Shown here: positions 26,401 to 40,010 of the stretch, piece by piece
Layout: the number at the start of each line of letters is the position of its first letter
How positions within the stretch are numbered: the stretch's first letter is position 1
Assembly: GCF_048128805.1 (NCBI RefSeq)
Contig: NC_136016.1
Span: 7,998,501-8,062,500 of the forward strand
Direction of reading: 5' to 3'
From: Centroberyx gerrardi
Lineage: Eukaryota; Chordata; Actinopteri; Beryciformes; Berycidae
DNA: 64,000 bases
Notes under the pieces: model-generated
The model's database searches: none
The model's input: only the letters and a program-made list of their open reading frames with translations
What the model was told of the DNA's origin: nothing
Position numbers and translations under genes: made by a program

Positions 26401-28885
26401 CCTACTTGCTCTCAACGATTTTGAATGCGACTTGCTTAACATCAGCCTGTATTACAGCACCTTGCATTTTGTCAACCACATCCATAGAGTCCATACTGCA
26501 GAAAGTGTTTGTCCTCAGCACAAATCAGCTGTAATAGGCAGGCTGATTTTTCTCCTTAATTCTGTAAATTGGAAGCTTGTGAGACCAATAATGGTCTGTT
26601 GGTTCAGCCTGAGGCCACCAGGGAGAGCTGTGCCTATTCCTCTGAGTCACTGCAACGCACCACTTCAATGGCCTCAGCACTGCCATGAGGAAACTTATCA
26701 CTAATTACCGCCCTCTTATTACTGGTTTTATTGAGGTATATACACAGTAATGGAAGTCTTTGCTTAATGCATAACCATCATCCACCTTGTCTGGGTTGAA
26801 CAGGCAGACTCAGATGTAGCAATTGGCCTTAGGAATGACTTTTTTCCAAGGTGGCGCCGACCATCCCTCCTCCCGCATTTGACCCTGAACTGTGTGGAAT
26901 CTTATGATGGGGAGGGGATACAGATTCTGATCATGTCTTCCGCAATTACGGTGCCAAATGTGTCTAACGCAAGCCCTAATGCCGCTGATGTATTTTCGCA
27001 AATTGGGACTCAGTGTTTTTAAATTGGCAAAAGAATTATGTACATAAAACCTCCGCAGGATGTGAGGTTGTTGGGGTCTGTTGCTTCTGCTGGCCATTAA
27101 CTAGGGATTAGTGCTGGTGGGGTACACATCCCTTTGAAGAGGTAATTCCTCACACTTCCTTGCTATAGAAAATCAGGAAGCAATCATAGAAGAAACCATG
27201 CAGATGGCCCAGACAGGGAAGCCCATGACTATTTTCTTTAATGACAATTAAGACCTGGAGTAGCCGCTGCCATTGTGCAAACTTAGCACATCAGAAAATT
27301 GGAGGGGACATCAGAATTAGGCGGCGATGCTCCGGCCATCACGCAATCGCGCTTAAAACCGAGGGGAAAGGGCAACAGTGAGATGAAATGTTTCTTTTTT
27401 GAAAGGGTAAATGGTGTTTACAAGCTTGTGGAGTCACTGTAACTCAGCACACTCACTTCATAGTTTCCCATATATCTGTCAACACAATATATCCAAGCAT
27501 GTGCGAGGCTGTAAATTAGACTATAAAAGTTGCTGGAGGGGATATCATCGTGATGTCACGCTACTTTTTAACACTGCGCAGAGACGCTCAGAGAACTTAA
27601 GAGTATATGTTGCTGAGTGTGATGACTGGACATGAATCATTATTATCGTAATCCTCTTTGAAAATGGAAGAGAGAGAGAGAGATGCAGTTACTCAATGTT
27701 GGAGTACACTGACCTCTACAGGGACATTGAGATACTAGACAGACTTTTCTGTAGTGAGTCTGTGGATACTGCTGACATTAATCTGTCAAATAGAGGAAAA
27801 CGATCCATACATTATATTTAAACTTCATTAATTTCTTCACATTGATTCAGAAGTGAAGTCACTTCAGTTTTGTGTGTACAGTATGTTCTCCATGTTCTGC
27901 CTTGGTTTCCTCTGGTGGTCTCTATGGTAAACTGTTAGCATGTCAACCAAGCCAAAGTGGCCATATAGTGTTGTGTACAGTATTGAGGGCTTGTTCACTC
28001 CTTGAGAGTGGGTTCTGTATTTTTGTTAAAATCACCGACTTCGTAAAACCATCGGCCGCCGGTTTTACTGTGCTCCTGTTGCAAAAGCTAAATTGACGGT
28101 TGGGGATTGCATGTATTTAAAGTTCGCACGTAAACCTAGAGGTTCAAGGCAGTTTGAAGGTCTGCAATTGTGCTGTGGGGCTCGCAGTGGGAAAGGAGGC
28201 TGTTTACTCAGTTTAGTTTGACGTGCAAGTCAAAACACAAACACATGAATTATCTCTTTTATGAGGTGTACTTCTGCGTTTACAGTCAGCTTTGGTCTCT
28301 CCCAGTGAGGAGTCTGTAAAGAGAGTCTCTTGGCCCATATTATATTATGTATTATTTTTCCTTTATTCTGATGGTGCTATTTAAAATGTTTTCAATTATG
28401 TCAGGTTTTCACAATTAAATTAGGCTTATTGTTATCAAGCATCTGCCATGTTTTTCATATTTCTAAATTAAACAGATGCATCAAGTGGATTAATACCTGA
28501 TCAGTCTTTTTGCTGTCTTCATGTTAGTGATATATTTTATGTTATGATGTCCCCATCTAGTGTTTTCTCTGTTTTAGTCTGCACGTTGAATTAAAAACAT
28601 AATAAAACTAATAAAAACAAATAAAGCTCAGAACCAGTAACTCTAAAACAGATGTATCCTAGATGAAACAAACAAGACAGCGGATGTCAGAATGCTCCAA
28701 CACCAGAGGACAGAGCACAACATTAGTAACCTAATGTTGCCTAGCTGGACAGGCCTGCATTCACACTGTTATTTGTTGTTTATTTATTTATTTGGATCCC
28801 TGTTTGCCATTGTACAGAAAAGTACACAAATGTACAATTTCTTGGTCCATACTAAATTGGCGATATATGTTATGATATGATATAA

Positions 28886-28910
28886 TATTATATTATATTA
28901 TATTATATTA
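28886..28910. repeat. TATTA pentamer repeat
   Basis: Five successive TATTA units within a longer AT-only stretch (28863-28912). Confidence 0.75.
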
Positions 28911-31000
28911 ACTAGGTCCTTATTTGTATGCATTAATCCTATACTGTATTGAACTATGTATACATTCATATTATATGTACTATACATAAAAGCCTTAATA
29001 GGAGGCAAGTAAATTAGATTGAAATTTAAAATGAAAATAATGCAACTAATACAAGTATTATTTCAGCACGTAAAAATATACCTTAAACAGGTTTAAGCCC
29101 TGACCCTAACCTTAACAAAAAAAACAGGGAAAAAAAATATAATAACTCAAGAATAATATAAAAAAAAAGACAAATCACGCACACTAAATCATGCACAGAC
29201 AAAGGGAGGCACTGTGCTGCGTTTTCTCTTAAAATAAAAAATGTGTGTAATTTGTGATGAAGAATTCCAAGCAATCCCATCTTTGTACAATTTATTTAAG
29301 AAAGAAAAATATATTTTTTTAGACACATTGATTTTTAGAAACAAGAAAAAAAAGTAAAAGGTTAGGTTTTCTCTACCTTCAACAAAGACAGACCACTGTA
29401 GCACATTAGTGTTAATGGCACAGCAAAGTCCACACTTCTGTTTCAAGGCAGCTCAATCTTATCTATATTCCTGTTGATTATAAAAATAAACCATAATATA
29501 AATGACATAAAACTAAAGCTACTGTAAACAACTCAGTTGTGTTAGGTGTCAAGGATGCAGAGCATGTTTAGGTTACAGACAGTCTTCTCATTTTTACAAC
29601 AATATTGTGTGTGGACCGTGGCCTGTGGCTAAAAGGTTCGTCTCATTAACCTGCTCAGTGGCTTCATTCTCAATGAAAAGACTCAGTTTACTTTTTAAAT
29701 ATGAAGTGATCCAAATACAATGCAATGCTTTTCTTAAAAGTCTTCAACATTCAAGATCAGTTTGTTGTTTAGAACCCACTCAGCTACAGATTGCAGCTTG
29801 CTGTTTGTTGTCTCATTAAGCTCAATGACATGACTGTTGGCCCTGACGCACACTGTGAAGAATCATCAGCCTGCATACACATACTCACTTTGTGCATGGA
29901 TGTGAACATTAGTAAAAATTTAGAGCAAAGGGTCCAAGAGAACTGTACACCCACCACACTGTATATCTCTAACACTGAGTAAGCTCCCATAAATAGAATA
30001 AACCCTTTGTGGTCTGTTGGATCGGTAGCAGATGCAGTAAAACCATAACAGTTAAGTTTTTGAAGCAATAGATAATCAATTGGAATGGTTGCATTAAACT
30101 CCAGAAGAGCTACATTCACAATTGTGTTAATATCTTTCACTTAGCCAATCGTCGGCCATTCGAGGCGGTCGGAGGGCCTGGAGCAGCAGTCACGGTTCCC
30201 ACTACTTCAAGCTGGTTCCATCAGATTATCGGCCGCTGGGTTACATGTCTGGCAGCGGTGTGATTAGCAGCATCTGGGAGTGAGAGAAGTCAAGGGCAAG
30301 CTTGGGAAAGACTTATCTGCCTGTGAGCGACTGGTCAACTGCATTTCATTTACACTGCACCCCATGTGGGAGGCCGGCTTGAGTGTACTTAGTGGTATTT
30401 TGTTTGCATTTTTTATTACATCCCCTACTCACTGATTTGAATGTCTTATTTAACCCCTTATTTACTCCCAACCTTTATATATAGAATTTATTAAATTTCC
30501 TCATGTCATGACGAATTTAATTACAATTTTAAAGCAATGGATGATGCTTATTTGACAGGGAATTGCTGTGATCATGCGACCTATGTCTTTTCAGAGTTGT
30601 GCCATTGACAGGAACACACTTGAACACAAGGACCAAGCTTTTCAAAGCAATCTTGGTTATGAAGAACCTGGATAAAGGTAACACTACACTGTACACAGAT
30701 CCATTGTATCTCACCAAATGGTAAACACAAGAAACTGAGTGTTCCCTCATCATCTTCACACTTGGAGTCCTGCCCTCGGCAAAGCAAAGAGAGGTGTGTT
30801 TTCCCCTGGTAGGGGCCTCTTTCCTGAACACAAATTACCAAGGTAGTTAAAAGGGAGGAGAATGGGGGAGGGGGAAGGGGCTCTCTAACGTTTTTCCAGC
30901 CAAGGACCTGCATATAGATAAGAATTTGGTCAAGCATTTTGCGGAGGACCAGGTAAATTTGCTGAGGAATTAAAGGGAATTTAAATTATTCTCCATTTTT

Positions 31001-34000
31001 CTGTAGAACCCCAATGGACCCAGTATCATGGCAGTTCATGAACCAAGACTTCTTCACTTCACATTTCCTTAACTGCTCATAGACCCAGGTAACACAAAAC
31101 CACATATTGTCAGTCCTGTGAAGAAAAGCGCTTTCAGCCCAATCAACTGGTGCTCATCTGTCATCTAGCATTAATGACAGGTCCTGGCCTTACCACCTGT
31201 TCTGCACATTCTAGTGCCACACAGATGTTTGTTTGTGTAGCTGGAGGGGACGTCGCTGCGAAGCCAGCGGCGCTCTGGCCTGTGCGGTATGTGCAGCACC
31301 GGTCCAGTTTGCCCTGCCTGGATATATAAGTCTTCTCTGTTCTTTGTTTAAAAGTATGCACACCTGTATTCATTGTGGCATCTGTCCTCGCTGGCTAGCA
31401 TTAATTTACACGCAGGTGCACAGCGACAACGAGCGGCAACAGTGAATCATTTTATGTAAAGGCACCAAAGTAGATAAAAATACTGAAGAAAAATGCTATA
31501 AAATCTTATAATGTATCTACAGAGCAGCAATTGTGGCTGCCTATGAAATGTGAAGCATGCCCAGACTGTGTCTTTGTCTCATATTTGCGTTTTTGTTGCG
31601 TTTTTCTGTGAGCATTGTTGTTGTCAGTCAGCTCTACATACACACAGGCAAAGACATGATTGCTACTTGAGACGGGAACAACTTGGGACGATATTATTGG
31701 GGCTCTTTTGGGAGAAGTCCTCATCTTTTGATAAGAATCTTGCAATAAAAGAAGGTAAAGGATAGCTCCTTTGACTCCTTGCTCTCTTTATATAACAAGT
31801 TTTTCCTTCAGGGGGAATTTCAGCCGTACTTTATCTTCACCCACCAGAAGCCACAAGACTGCGGCCTTGTGCGCTAGAAATAGAGCGGCTTTGTGCATGA
31901 GAAACGGCCGGGGCAAAGGTATGAAAATGTTCCCTCGCTGCTGCCCCGATCGCAGACAGAGCGGCCCTGTAAAGAGAGAGAGAGAGAGAGGGAGAGAGAG
32001 AGGGAGAGAGAGAGTGACCACTCTGGGACGGCTGACCTGTTTCCTGTATTTTTAGAGGAGGCCAATATATAGAGCTGGTGCAGGACAAGAAGGGGGGAAA
32101 AGGAGAGAAAAACAATGAGCAGTCTTGCCGCCTGTCTGGCATATTTGTCTATACATAGATTCATTGATTTAGAAGTTCTGTTACTACAAAGTGTATATTA
32201 TGGGATGCCCTGGGAATACCTGCTGGAAGTACATTATATCTTGACTGCATGAGTTTGAATCCTTTCTTATATGGCTCAAATTCTGTCCCATTTATATCTA
32301 GGTGGTTTCATTTCTTTCATTTTCCACAGCTGTACCATTTTAAGAGCATATTAGGAACATTACACTTATGACCATATGATCTTCATTTTGTTCGATTGTG
32401 AGCGACATGCTGGCCTGCTGTGGTGTGGTGCCACCCTGTCAATTTTAATTGCACAAAGGACAGGGGTGCGTTCAGACGGCTTTATTTTAGCACAGTGGGT
32501 TGTGGCCAACCTCTATAGACATAAGCATATCATTAATATAGCACAGAGCGCTATTTTTGTTACAAGCCCATATTAAACTTATCATATAATAAATATTAAA
32601 AAAAGCCCATTTCATGTTTGCTATGACAACTCCATAGTCTGAATCACACGACAGGGTATTACAGCCTGTAATTATTGTTCCAACTTTTACTCAAAATAAA
32701 CTGTCTCTCATTCCTTGGTGAGCGGCGCACACTACACTGTGTGCAACACAAGTGATTCCTTGTCAGGCTTTTTCTTTTGGACAAAGAGAGACAGTTAAAA
32801 AGACAAACATCAAAGTGGAAATAAAAGATGGAAATAAAGAAAACGATTTTGAATGATTTTAGCTCAGCCACACATCTAAAGCTGGATCCCTGCTGACCTC
32901 TTCCGGTGGTCACTCTGGTGTACTGTGCAAACAGTTTTCAAGACGTTCCTTGAATCCTTTCATCTGTTAGTGTTGCGGTTAAGGATGCAGACAGCGTCAC
33001 ATGGTTGGTCCTCACATGGCATCTGTTATGTCAAAAGGAAAAGGCCTGTCATTACAGTGTTGAGACTGGAGAATAATCTATGATTCGTAGGTGCATCATC
33101 AGCTTATCTTACTGGAAACGCTGGGATTCCCTATCGACGCATGCTGTAAATGTTGCTCATTAGCCGCCCTTGCTCTTTCCACTCCCCTTAGTCCTAAAAC
33201 TGTTATGCTTGTTTTATTGTGACTGTAGTTCAGTAGAATGGCACTTACTCGGTATTTGGAGCATCGCCAAATGTGCCAGCAGTGTGGGACAAATGGCGTG
33301 ATCTATTCAGTAGTTCTAAATTTTTTTAAAGACCTCTTCACTCTCGCTTGGTGCTCACACAAAAGGAGGTATTGATGTGCTCTTAGGGTAAGGGAAGACT
33401 GAAGCTTTGTGTTCCCCACCAGAAACTGGCTGAGGAAACAGTTCTTTCACAAAACTCATTCCAAAATGCAAATGCTGCACATCTTGTACTTGAGAAACCT
33501 GAGTCTATTTTAAGTCTTGTAGTACTGTAGTAACACAGCAATTTTAGAAATTATATTGTTTTTATACTCATATGCGCTATTTAGATGATTTTACCCAAAG
33601 TTCCAAGGATACAGAATGTGTTCAACCTGTAATTCTATTTCTTTTTGCTCTAAGTAGTCTTTGCTTTCTTAATTCTGTTAATTCTGGTTGTGCAAGTCAC
33701 TGTATTTGCATATATAATGCAACATAACTGTTAATGCCCCAACACCCGAGTTACTTCAAACAGGAACATGACACAGATCCTTGCCCAGCCTCTTACTTTG
33801 ACCTGAAGCAGAGGCCTAAACAGAGAAAAAGCACACGAAAGTGTGTTTCTCAGCATTGTCATTATTACACACTGAGGCAAATAGAAGCGGTAAACTGTAA
33901 ATGTTGTGTGTTTTCAGCGCAGCACAAGTTAATTTATGGCACAAGAGCAAACAGACATCTTATTTGGGCCCAGACTACAGCACATGCTTTTTTAAACTCT

Positions 34001-35960
34001 GAGGAAGGAATGTGAGTCTGAGGTTAAAATACATGCATCAAGAGTGTGTGTTTAGGAGGAAAAAGGAATAGTAAATATCAGAATGACACCTATTCAGCGG
34101 GAAGCAGAGCAGTGCCTTGTTATCTTGTTTTCTTTGCACCACCTGCTGACCCAACCTCAGTTATTTGCTTTACACTACTCTTCCCCTTCACCCACAAAGC
34201 CATTCTTCGTCTTGCGGGGGACGTTCCCTAAACTAAAGTCAAAAGCCAAATACGCTCCCAGTAAGGTCATTTGGTCTTTTCTTTCATCCATGACTATGAC
34301 AAACTGTCATGCTAGTTTACTAGAACCATGGACAGATTTTATTCACTTGGTTCCCTACATCCTTGTTGTTTCAAACCAGAATGGATATCTAAATTTACAG
34401 CAAGCGTAATGCTTCAAAAAATGTTTTCTCATGGGACTGGATGGAGGGGGTGGCAATACTTTACATAAACACTGAGTTCATAATGAAAATGATAAAGGGG
34501 AAACCAGGGAAAGCACATGCCAACCAAGAAAGCCAAGTAGGGAAGTAAAAGATTACATTGTTTTTGGGTGGAAAATCCCTGGTGTGTATCACATGTCACA
34601 AGTCCTTTTCTTGGGACTTTTAGTCATTCCGCCCTCTGCAAACCTAAAGCATCTCCAAGCAAATGACATCTCTCTTCAGGTTAAGTTAAGCAAGTTCTTT
34701 CATAATATTTTCAGCTGTGTATTCAACTGGCTAACAGTCTGTGGAGGACATCCTGACTGTCCTCATTGTGAAGACGAAAATCACTTCCCGCTCTGTAAGG
34801 TTAAAATATATTTTTTTTCTTAAACAACCACAGCCATCACAATGATTGCTATTTTGTTTCTTTACGCATACTTTGGTGGCTGTAATGGTCAGACAGCTTG
34901 AGCCACTGCCCACATCCAGAACCCACATGTCATCTCTGTGGCATTTTTCACTTGTTTTGCAGAATCTAAATCCAGAGAGAGAGGGAGAGCGTTTATGTGA
35001 ATTGTATTTCCGTTTCATGGGCAGCCATTTCCTTTTCTGTCAAAGGTTTTTAATGGCGTGGTCTGCCACAGCAGGGTGCACTAAAAAAAAAAATCAGATG
35101 TCATGTCACACAGAAATGTAAAGATATTAGATAATGCTCCAGTGAAATTCTGTTACAGATGTATTGATATGATCAGATAAAGTGTTGCCCAAGGGTGTAT
35201 TCTGTGAAACAGCCTGATGAAACAGAAATACACTTTCTCCTGAAAGATGACCAGACATTAGATAAGGCTTTGGCACTGCAATGATAAGGTTGTGTCAAGT
35301 TCATTTGTGTATAGCAGAAACTGAGGCCTCTGGTTTGCATCCTAATTTGATGGAAGCCGGTTTAGAAACTGTGGCCACACTCCTCACACTGCAACACAGT
35401 TTAGCCATTGCATCAGTGCAACTGTGACAGGAAACCACTTCCGATCTTTGATCTTACTAACTACCTATGGTTGTCTGCATAGAAAAAAATACCATGAGCA
35501 ATAAATCTGCAGGTTACCATTTCCTGTTGAAGCTCAAAATAAAATGTGCCCGACTTTAATATGGTAACAGCAAGACAGTAGCTCACAAGACATTTGATCC
35601 AGTGCCATAAAATGCTGATGAAAAACAGGTTTTATTGCCAGCATTTTATTTGAAGCAGCGTGATACTGGCCAAGAAATGCATCCCATGCAAAGCTTATGG
35701 CATCACAGTTTGCTGGGGCCCTATAAACAATGCTCAGAGGAAAATGTTGGGGTGTCTAACAGAGTTTCAAAGTAAAAGGGAACCTATGAAGGTAACACAT
35801 GAAGGTAATGAAACTGTACATCTACTGACACAGCATATGCACTGGAAAATCATCTATATAGGTTGTTGGTGCAGCTAGGAAATGATCAGATACGAGTGAA
35901 AATTATACGGGTAATTTTCCTATTAAGCAATTTTGTCTGACAGATGAATTTAGAAAACTT
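31001..35960. other. Gene-poor non-coding segment
   Basis: No supportable exon. It contains a GA microsatellite (31973-32014) and unique AT-rich sequence. The GA repeat creates overlapping open frames on the minus strand that encode Leu/Ser runs and are not genes. Confidence 0.5.
31973..32014 (+). repeat. GA microsatellite
   Basis: GA dinucleotides with regular GGGA interruptions. Confidence 0.85.
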
Positions 35961-35967
35961 TATTTGT

Positions 35968-36164
35968 CTACTCCTCACTCATCAACTGCATGCAGCAAGA
36001 GTTTTATGCATTGAGATCGTGTGCCTACTCCTCAGTCATTATCGCATGCAACAACCTGAGTTTTATGAATGGCATTCCTCAGTATGAGTTACAGTGTATT
36101 TAGATTTATGCCTCCTCTTCGCCCAGCCACCGTCATTATCGCATGCAACAGCATGACTTTTATG
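35968..36164 (+). repeat. Degenerate tandem cluster with GCATGC and TTTATG cores
   Basis: Three clear units and one decayed unit lie in line. Each clear unit contains GCATGCA(G/A)CA followed after a few bases by TTTTATG: 35968-36008, 36025-36067 and 36131-36164. A weaker copy without the GCATGC part ends in TTTATG at 36110. Two units share GTCATTATCGCATGCAACA exactly. A further GAGTTTATGAATGC, close to the GAGTTTTATGAATGG of the second unit, lies at 36467-36480. TTTATG/TTTTATG is the type of core bound by Cdx and posterior Hox proteins, so a homotypic regulatory cluster is possible. A decayed minisatellite is the plain alternative. Confidence 0.6.
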
Positions 36165-37433
36165 TGTCGCTCTGAGACACGTCTGAATTACCTCAATTTT
36201 GTGTCTGTGTGTCACAGATCCAGCATGGCATCATTCTGCGCCTCGGCTGAGGCTGTTTTGCATATTTCAAACCCCTCATGGTTGATGTGGCAGGGCACCA
36301 TATAACAGGGCAGGAGGGTGGGGTTACCTAAGTGCCCTCAGTTTACTGCAGAAAGGGGGGAAGAAGGCCTTAATTCAGTGGAAAGTGGTTATTCTATTCT
36401 ATATTTGCCCCGACCATACAGTGACTCCACCCTCCACACGTCCCACATAAAGCCACTCCAATATAAGAGTTTATGAATGCCCGGCTTCTCCTCATTAGGT
36501 TTTCACTCAGACTCTGCAGAAGTGGCGACACCATTGTTAAAATAGAGATAAATAAACAACCGGCTGAACCTCACCAGATATAATGTGACTTATTGATAAG
36601 AATGAACATATTGGAAGTGCATTGAGGTGGCATAGGAATGTGTGAGACTAGTGAATGAATAAATGTGAACACGAAATAGCCACTGTTTTTTTTATGTGTA
36701 AAAGAGTAACAGAGAGAGAGAGAAAGAGAGAGAGAGACACATAGAGAGAGAGAGAGCGAGGGAGAGACTACAGCCTCCCAGGGTTTCTGTAGGTGGGTGG
36801 GGTCAGGTGGAGGAAAATGACTTGGACCACATTATATGTAAAGTTGGGGTAATTGCTAGGTTTGGAGACTTAAATAGCTGGGCCCGCACAGTGGTAAACA
36901 CACTGCAAGTCATGCAGCTGCCTCCACATTATCCTTCCTCCTTGCTTCCTCGAAGACAAGCTTGTCAGTTTGCACAAAGCTTAAACATTTGGTGCGGATA
37001 GGACTAAAGAGGGCAGAGACACTTGCTTCAGTTAACCAATCAAACAAATAATAAATAGGCTTGTAGTGAGTAAGTGATGGTAGTTCACAACCAGAACTAA
37101 TAAATGAACAATGAATGCCTTTCTTTTGTAGTTTGTTTAACACTAAAGTGACAGTGTATACACTGTTACACCCAGGCTGGTGTACATTCTTGAGTAATTT
37201 GCTTCTGCTTATTATGTCATTGCTTAGTCTCTCTTACTTTGCAATGATCATTAAAAAAGATAAAAAGGAGGAAGTTTTGCTCATGCCAACTGACTGTGAA
37301 ACCCTACCAGACAAGATAACAAGTAGCAATATATAGTATATAGTATTGCCCAAATTATTTTTGTGATATTCTTATAATGTCAAAATTGAGACCTCACAAA
37401 AATTGAGATTTTCACAGTTAATGAAACTGAAGT
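36165..37433. other. Non-coding segment downstream of chst3
   Basis: No gene seen. It contains a GA microsatellite (36711-36766). It lies beyond the likely polyadenylation signal of the minus-strand chst3 gene. Confidence 0.45.
36711..36766 (+). repeat. GA microsatellite
   Basis: Interrupted GA dinucleotides, including GAGACACATAGAGAG. Confidence 0.85.
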
Positions 37434-38482
37434 TTTATTGTAACAAACAAAATGCAAAAGAAACAGACCGGCATATCAACAAACAGTCTCGCAGGCCAGA
37501 GTATCAGGGCCTCTTTATCACCAGCCAAGAGACTTGTGTCAACAGACAGAGACCTGCCGACAAACCTCACACAATCCTGCAAACCAGCTGCAGTTGGAAT
37601 GTCTGCATACAGTACAGTAGCACTGTAAACATCTGTTTTTACAGAATGGGTCCTGACACTGTCGCGAGGACAACTTCAAACAACTAGCCAATTAGAAAAC
37701 ATGCATGTACAGCAACCTACAGTATACATGTGCAAGAAAAGTGCCCACTGCAGGGGGAAAGAAGTTTGTGGAGCACATTCAAAGCTGGAGTCGTAATGAC
37801 CTTTCAGCAAACAGAAGAAAAAAATAAATTAGCATGAAACAACATCCCTTCTTAATCTTATGCACAGAAATTACATGGCAAAACATTGGTATTTCCTCTC
37901 CTGCAATGAGCATTGCTATACAAGGCAACTCATTCATTTGGCTGTGTATTACATTTCACTTCAAGTTTCTTTGGTATAAAAGCTGCTTCTGTTGCTAGCT
38001 CAGGACTTGTTGGACAAAAAGAAAATTAATCAAAGTTTCCTGAAGCATTTGAAACTGTTAATCACTGTTCACAAGCACACAGTTATCTCCCTTATGCCTT
38101 ATTTGCTAAGGAGTTCAAATTAAATTTGGGACAGACTTGCAATACAAGCCCCAGATACAGTTTGAGTTGGAGTGAGAAAGTGGTCATGAGTGCAAAATAA
38201 AGACAGCAACCTCTTTTTACTATGCTATACCCATATATGAGGTTTCAACATGGATTCAACCACCTGTTTTTAATAGTTAAAGGCAGTATGTATGTCTGTT
38301 CAACAATACCTTTTCTTCATCAATCTATTTTTTAAATAGTAATAAACTTTAAATAGCACACCATCAGAAAATATATTGTTCTCTGTATAAGGCTACTAGT
38401 CCCTAATAAATATCAGTCATTCCAGAGTTTTCCCAACGGTTGTTTTTGCCTGTCTGGGTTCAGAGTTCATGTTTGTCAATCT
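37434..38482 (-). other. Probable 3' UTR of chst3
   Basis: Sequence downstream of the chst3 stop codon on the minus strand. An AATAAA hexamer (TTTATT on the plus strand, 37434-37439) about 1.05 kb after the stop is the first strong polyadenylation signal I would choose. Human CHST3 has a much longer 3' UTR, so the true end could lie further down. No other gene is visible in this interval. Confidence 0.4.
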
Positions 38483-40010
38483 CTATAAAAAGTTGAACAT
38501 CTTTTCCTCTATCAAACTGATGGACTTGTCTGTTAGCATTTCTTCACTGTTTACAAATTTGTACCCAAACAGCTTCAATGTTGGTCCACAGACTTTCTGC
38601 ACAACCTGGGCTATTTTGAAAGGTATACTGAATCTCCATTTTTCTACTTGTTCTGAGGAGTTTTTCTGTGTAGAATACACACCACTGGCCTCCTTGGAGG
38701 CCTGTGTGTTCTTTAGGATCCAGGATTTCACTTGTGGAGTGAACGGGATTCCGGTAAACCTGTACATCTCCGTTGCCTTCCTCATTGGGAACCGGGCGAT
38801 GTCCTCATAGCGTACCAGCATATAACGCCGGCGCAGCCACGGCGGTTGTCTGAGGCCGACCTCGGCAGACATCCTGATGTTGTCGCAGTTCCCTTTCAGC
38901 TTCCTCACCTCGTCATCATCGATGGGTACATCCCCGTCCATGGCCCACTGCTTCCAGTTCTTGTATTTGGCAGCGAAGGCCACCATGCGCGAGGCCAGTA
39001 CAGCCCGAGGGTCCCGGACCAACTGAATGAACTTAACGTCGAGACGGGGGTCCTCGGCCAGCGGACGCAGGGTCTCCAGTTGACGCACCCTCACTGACTT
39101 GATGGCCCTGTGCTCCTTCTGGAGGCAGGACTCGGAGGCCATGGTCAGGTTCAGGGGTCCGCAGCGCCTGGTCCTGCAGTGGTACCGCTCAAAGACCCCC
39201 TTGACAAAGGGGCTGCAGACCGACTCCTCGCACAGGGAGCTGCTGGACTCCCTGCGGAAGAGGCCGGTGGTGACGTGGTCCACGGGGAGGGGGTCGATGA
39301 AGCTTTCCAGCAGGGAGAAGTCGCACAGGAAGAGCTGCTGGAGCACGTCCCGGTACGCCCGGGCCGCCGCCGTGGCATTGGTGCCTCCGGTCTCCAGCGT
39401 CAGCATCCTCTCCACGTGCCACAGCGGCTCAAACAGGTAGAACATGTTGTCGCCCTGCTGGTTGAAAAACTCGCCCACAAAGGAGGAGCCCGTCCTGGTG
39501 GTTGCCAGCAGGAGGATGTGCTTCCTGCCCCTGGCCGTGAGCTCCTGGTGCTCAGTGTAGTTCTCAAGGCGCCGCTTCATCAGCATGAAGGCAGGGTGCA
39601 GCTTGCTGAGGGTGGTGAAGGAAGCATTGTGCTTCAGCAAAACATGAGAGGAACCACTGGGCTGCAGAGGGGTCTGGGGGGTCTGCTTTAAGGTGAGCTT
39701 ATCTGACACCCTAAAAGTGTGGGAGGAATCACAGCGTTACATTATGTTGCAAAGGTAAGAACACCAAAGACTCATTATTTAGCTTGACATTTGCAACCAT
39801 TTTGTGTTCCTTAAGGAATGCTAGTAAAATAGCTGTTTAAAGCCTGAAAGAGATAGGTGCAACACAAAGGCTTTAGGTGAAACTGCTGGAAAACACAAAG
39901 GCATTCCACTGATCACTGAAATGGACTTACCTTGAGATAATGTTGTTTTCCTTCTCAATGATAACAAGTGCCACAAAAAAGACAATGGATATTGTGTATT
40001 TGATCCTCAT
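38483..40010 (-). CDS. chst3: Carbohydrate sulfotransferase 3 (chondroitin 6-O-sulfotransferase)
   Basis: Two coding exons on the minus strand: 40010-39931 (80 nt, start ATG) and 39710-38483 (1228 nt, TAA stop), joined by a 220-bp GT-AG intron. The product is 435 aa. The first exon gives a short cytosolic end and signal-anchor (about residues 6-18), then [10 protein letters not shown]. The second continues VSDKL. Both match the human CHST3 stem, and this separates it from CHST1 and CHST7. The PAPS 5'-phosphosulfate loop (TTRTGSSF, about 97-104) and the 3'-phosphate motif ([13 protein letters not shown], about 257-269) are intact, as is the STQKNSSEQ segment near the C-terminus. The family is a Golgi type II membrane enzyme that moves sulfate from PAPS to C6 of GalNAc in chondroitin. 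Human CHST3 is 479 aa. The difference is mainly an absent N-terminal extension (this Met equals human Met20) and a shorter acidic stem. An upstream in-frame stop rules out extension in the same exon. The final residues differ from human. I cannot tell which fish paralogue (chst3a or chst3b) this is. Confidence 0.95.

Larger units (their letters stand above)
18101..31000. other. Gene-poor non-coding segment
   Basis: No supportable gene. Contents: a polypyrimidine stretch near 18190-18220, a TG/TGCA compound repeat (20381-20465), a GTTTTT hexamer repeat (about 21386-21413), a TATTA repeat (28886-28910) and long AT-rich unique DNA. The stretches 25060-25440 and 26810-27100 are more complex and GC-balanced and could be conserved elements. 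None of the open frames resembles a known protein. Confidence 0.5.

Noticed and set aside
31788..32164. Three overlapping minus-strand open frames encoding Ser/Leu runs
   Set aside because: Produced by the GA microsatellite at 31973-32014; all frames are open there for compositional reasons.
39110..39691. 193-codon plus-strand open frame opposite chst3, and other frames in the same exon
   Set aside because: Shadow of the GC-rich chst3 coding exon on the other strand.
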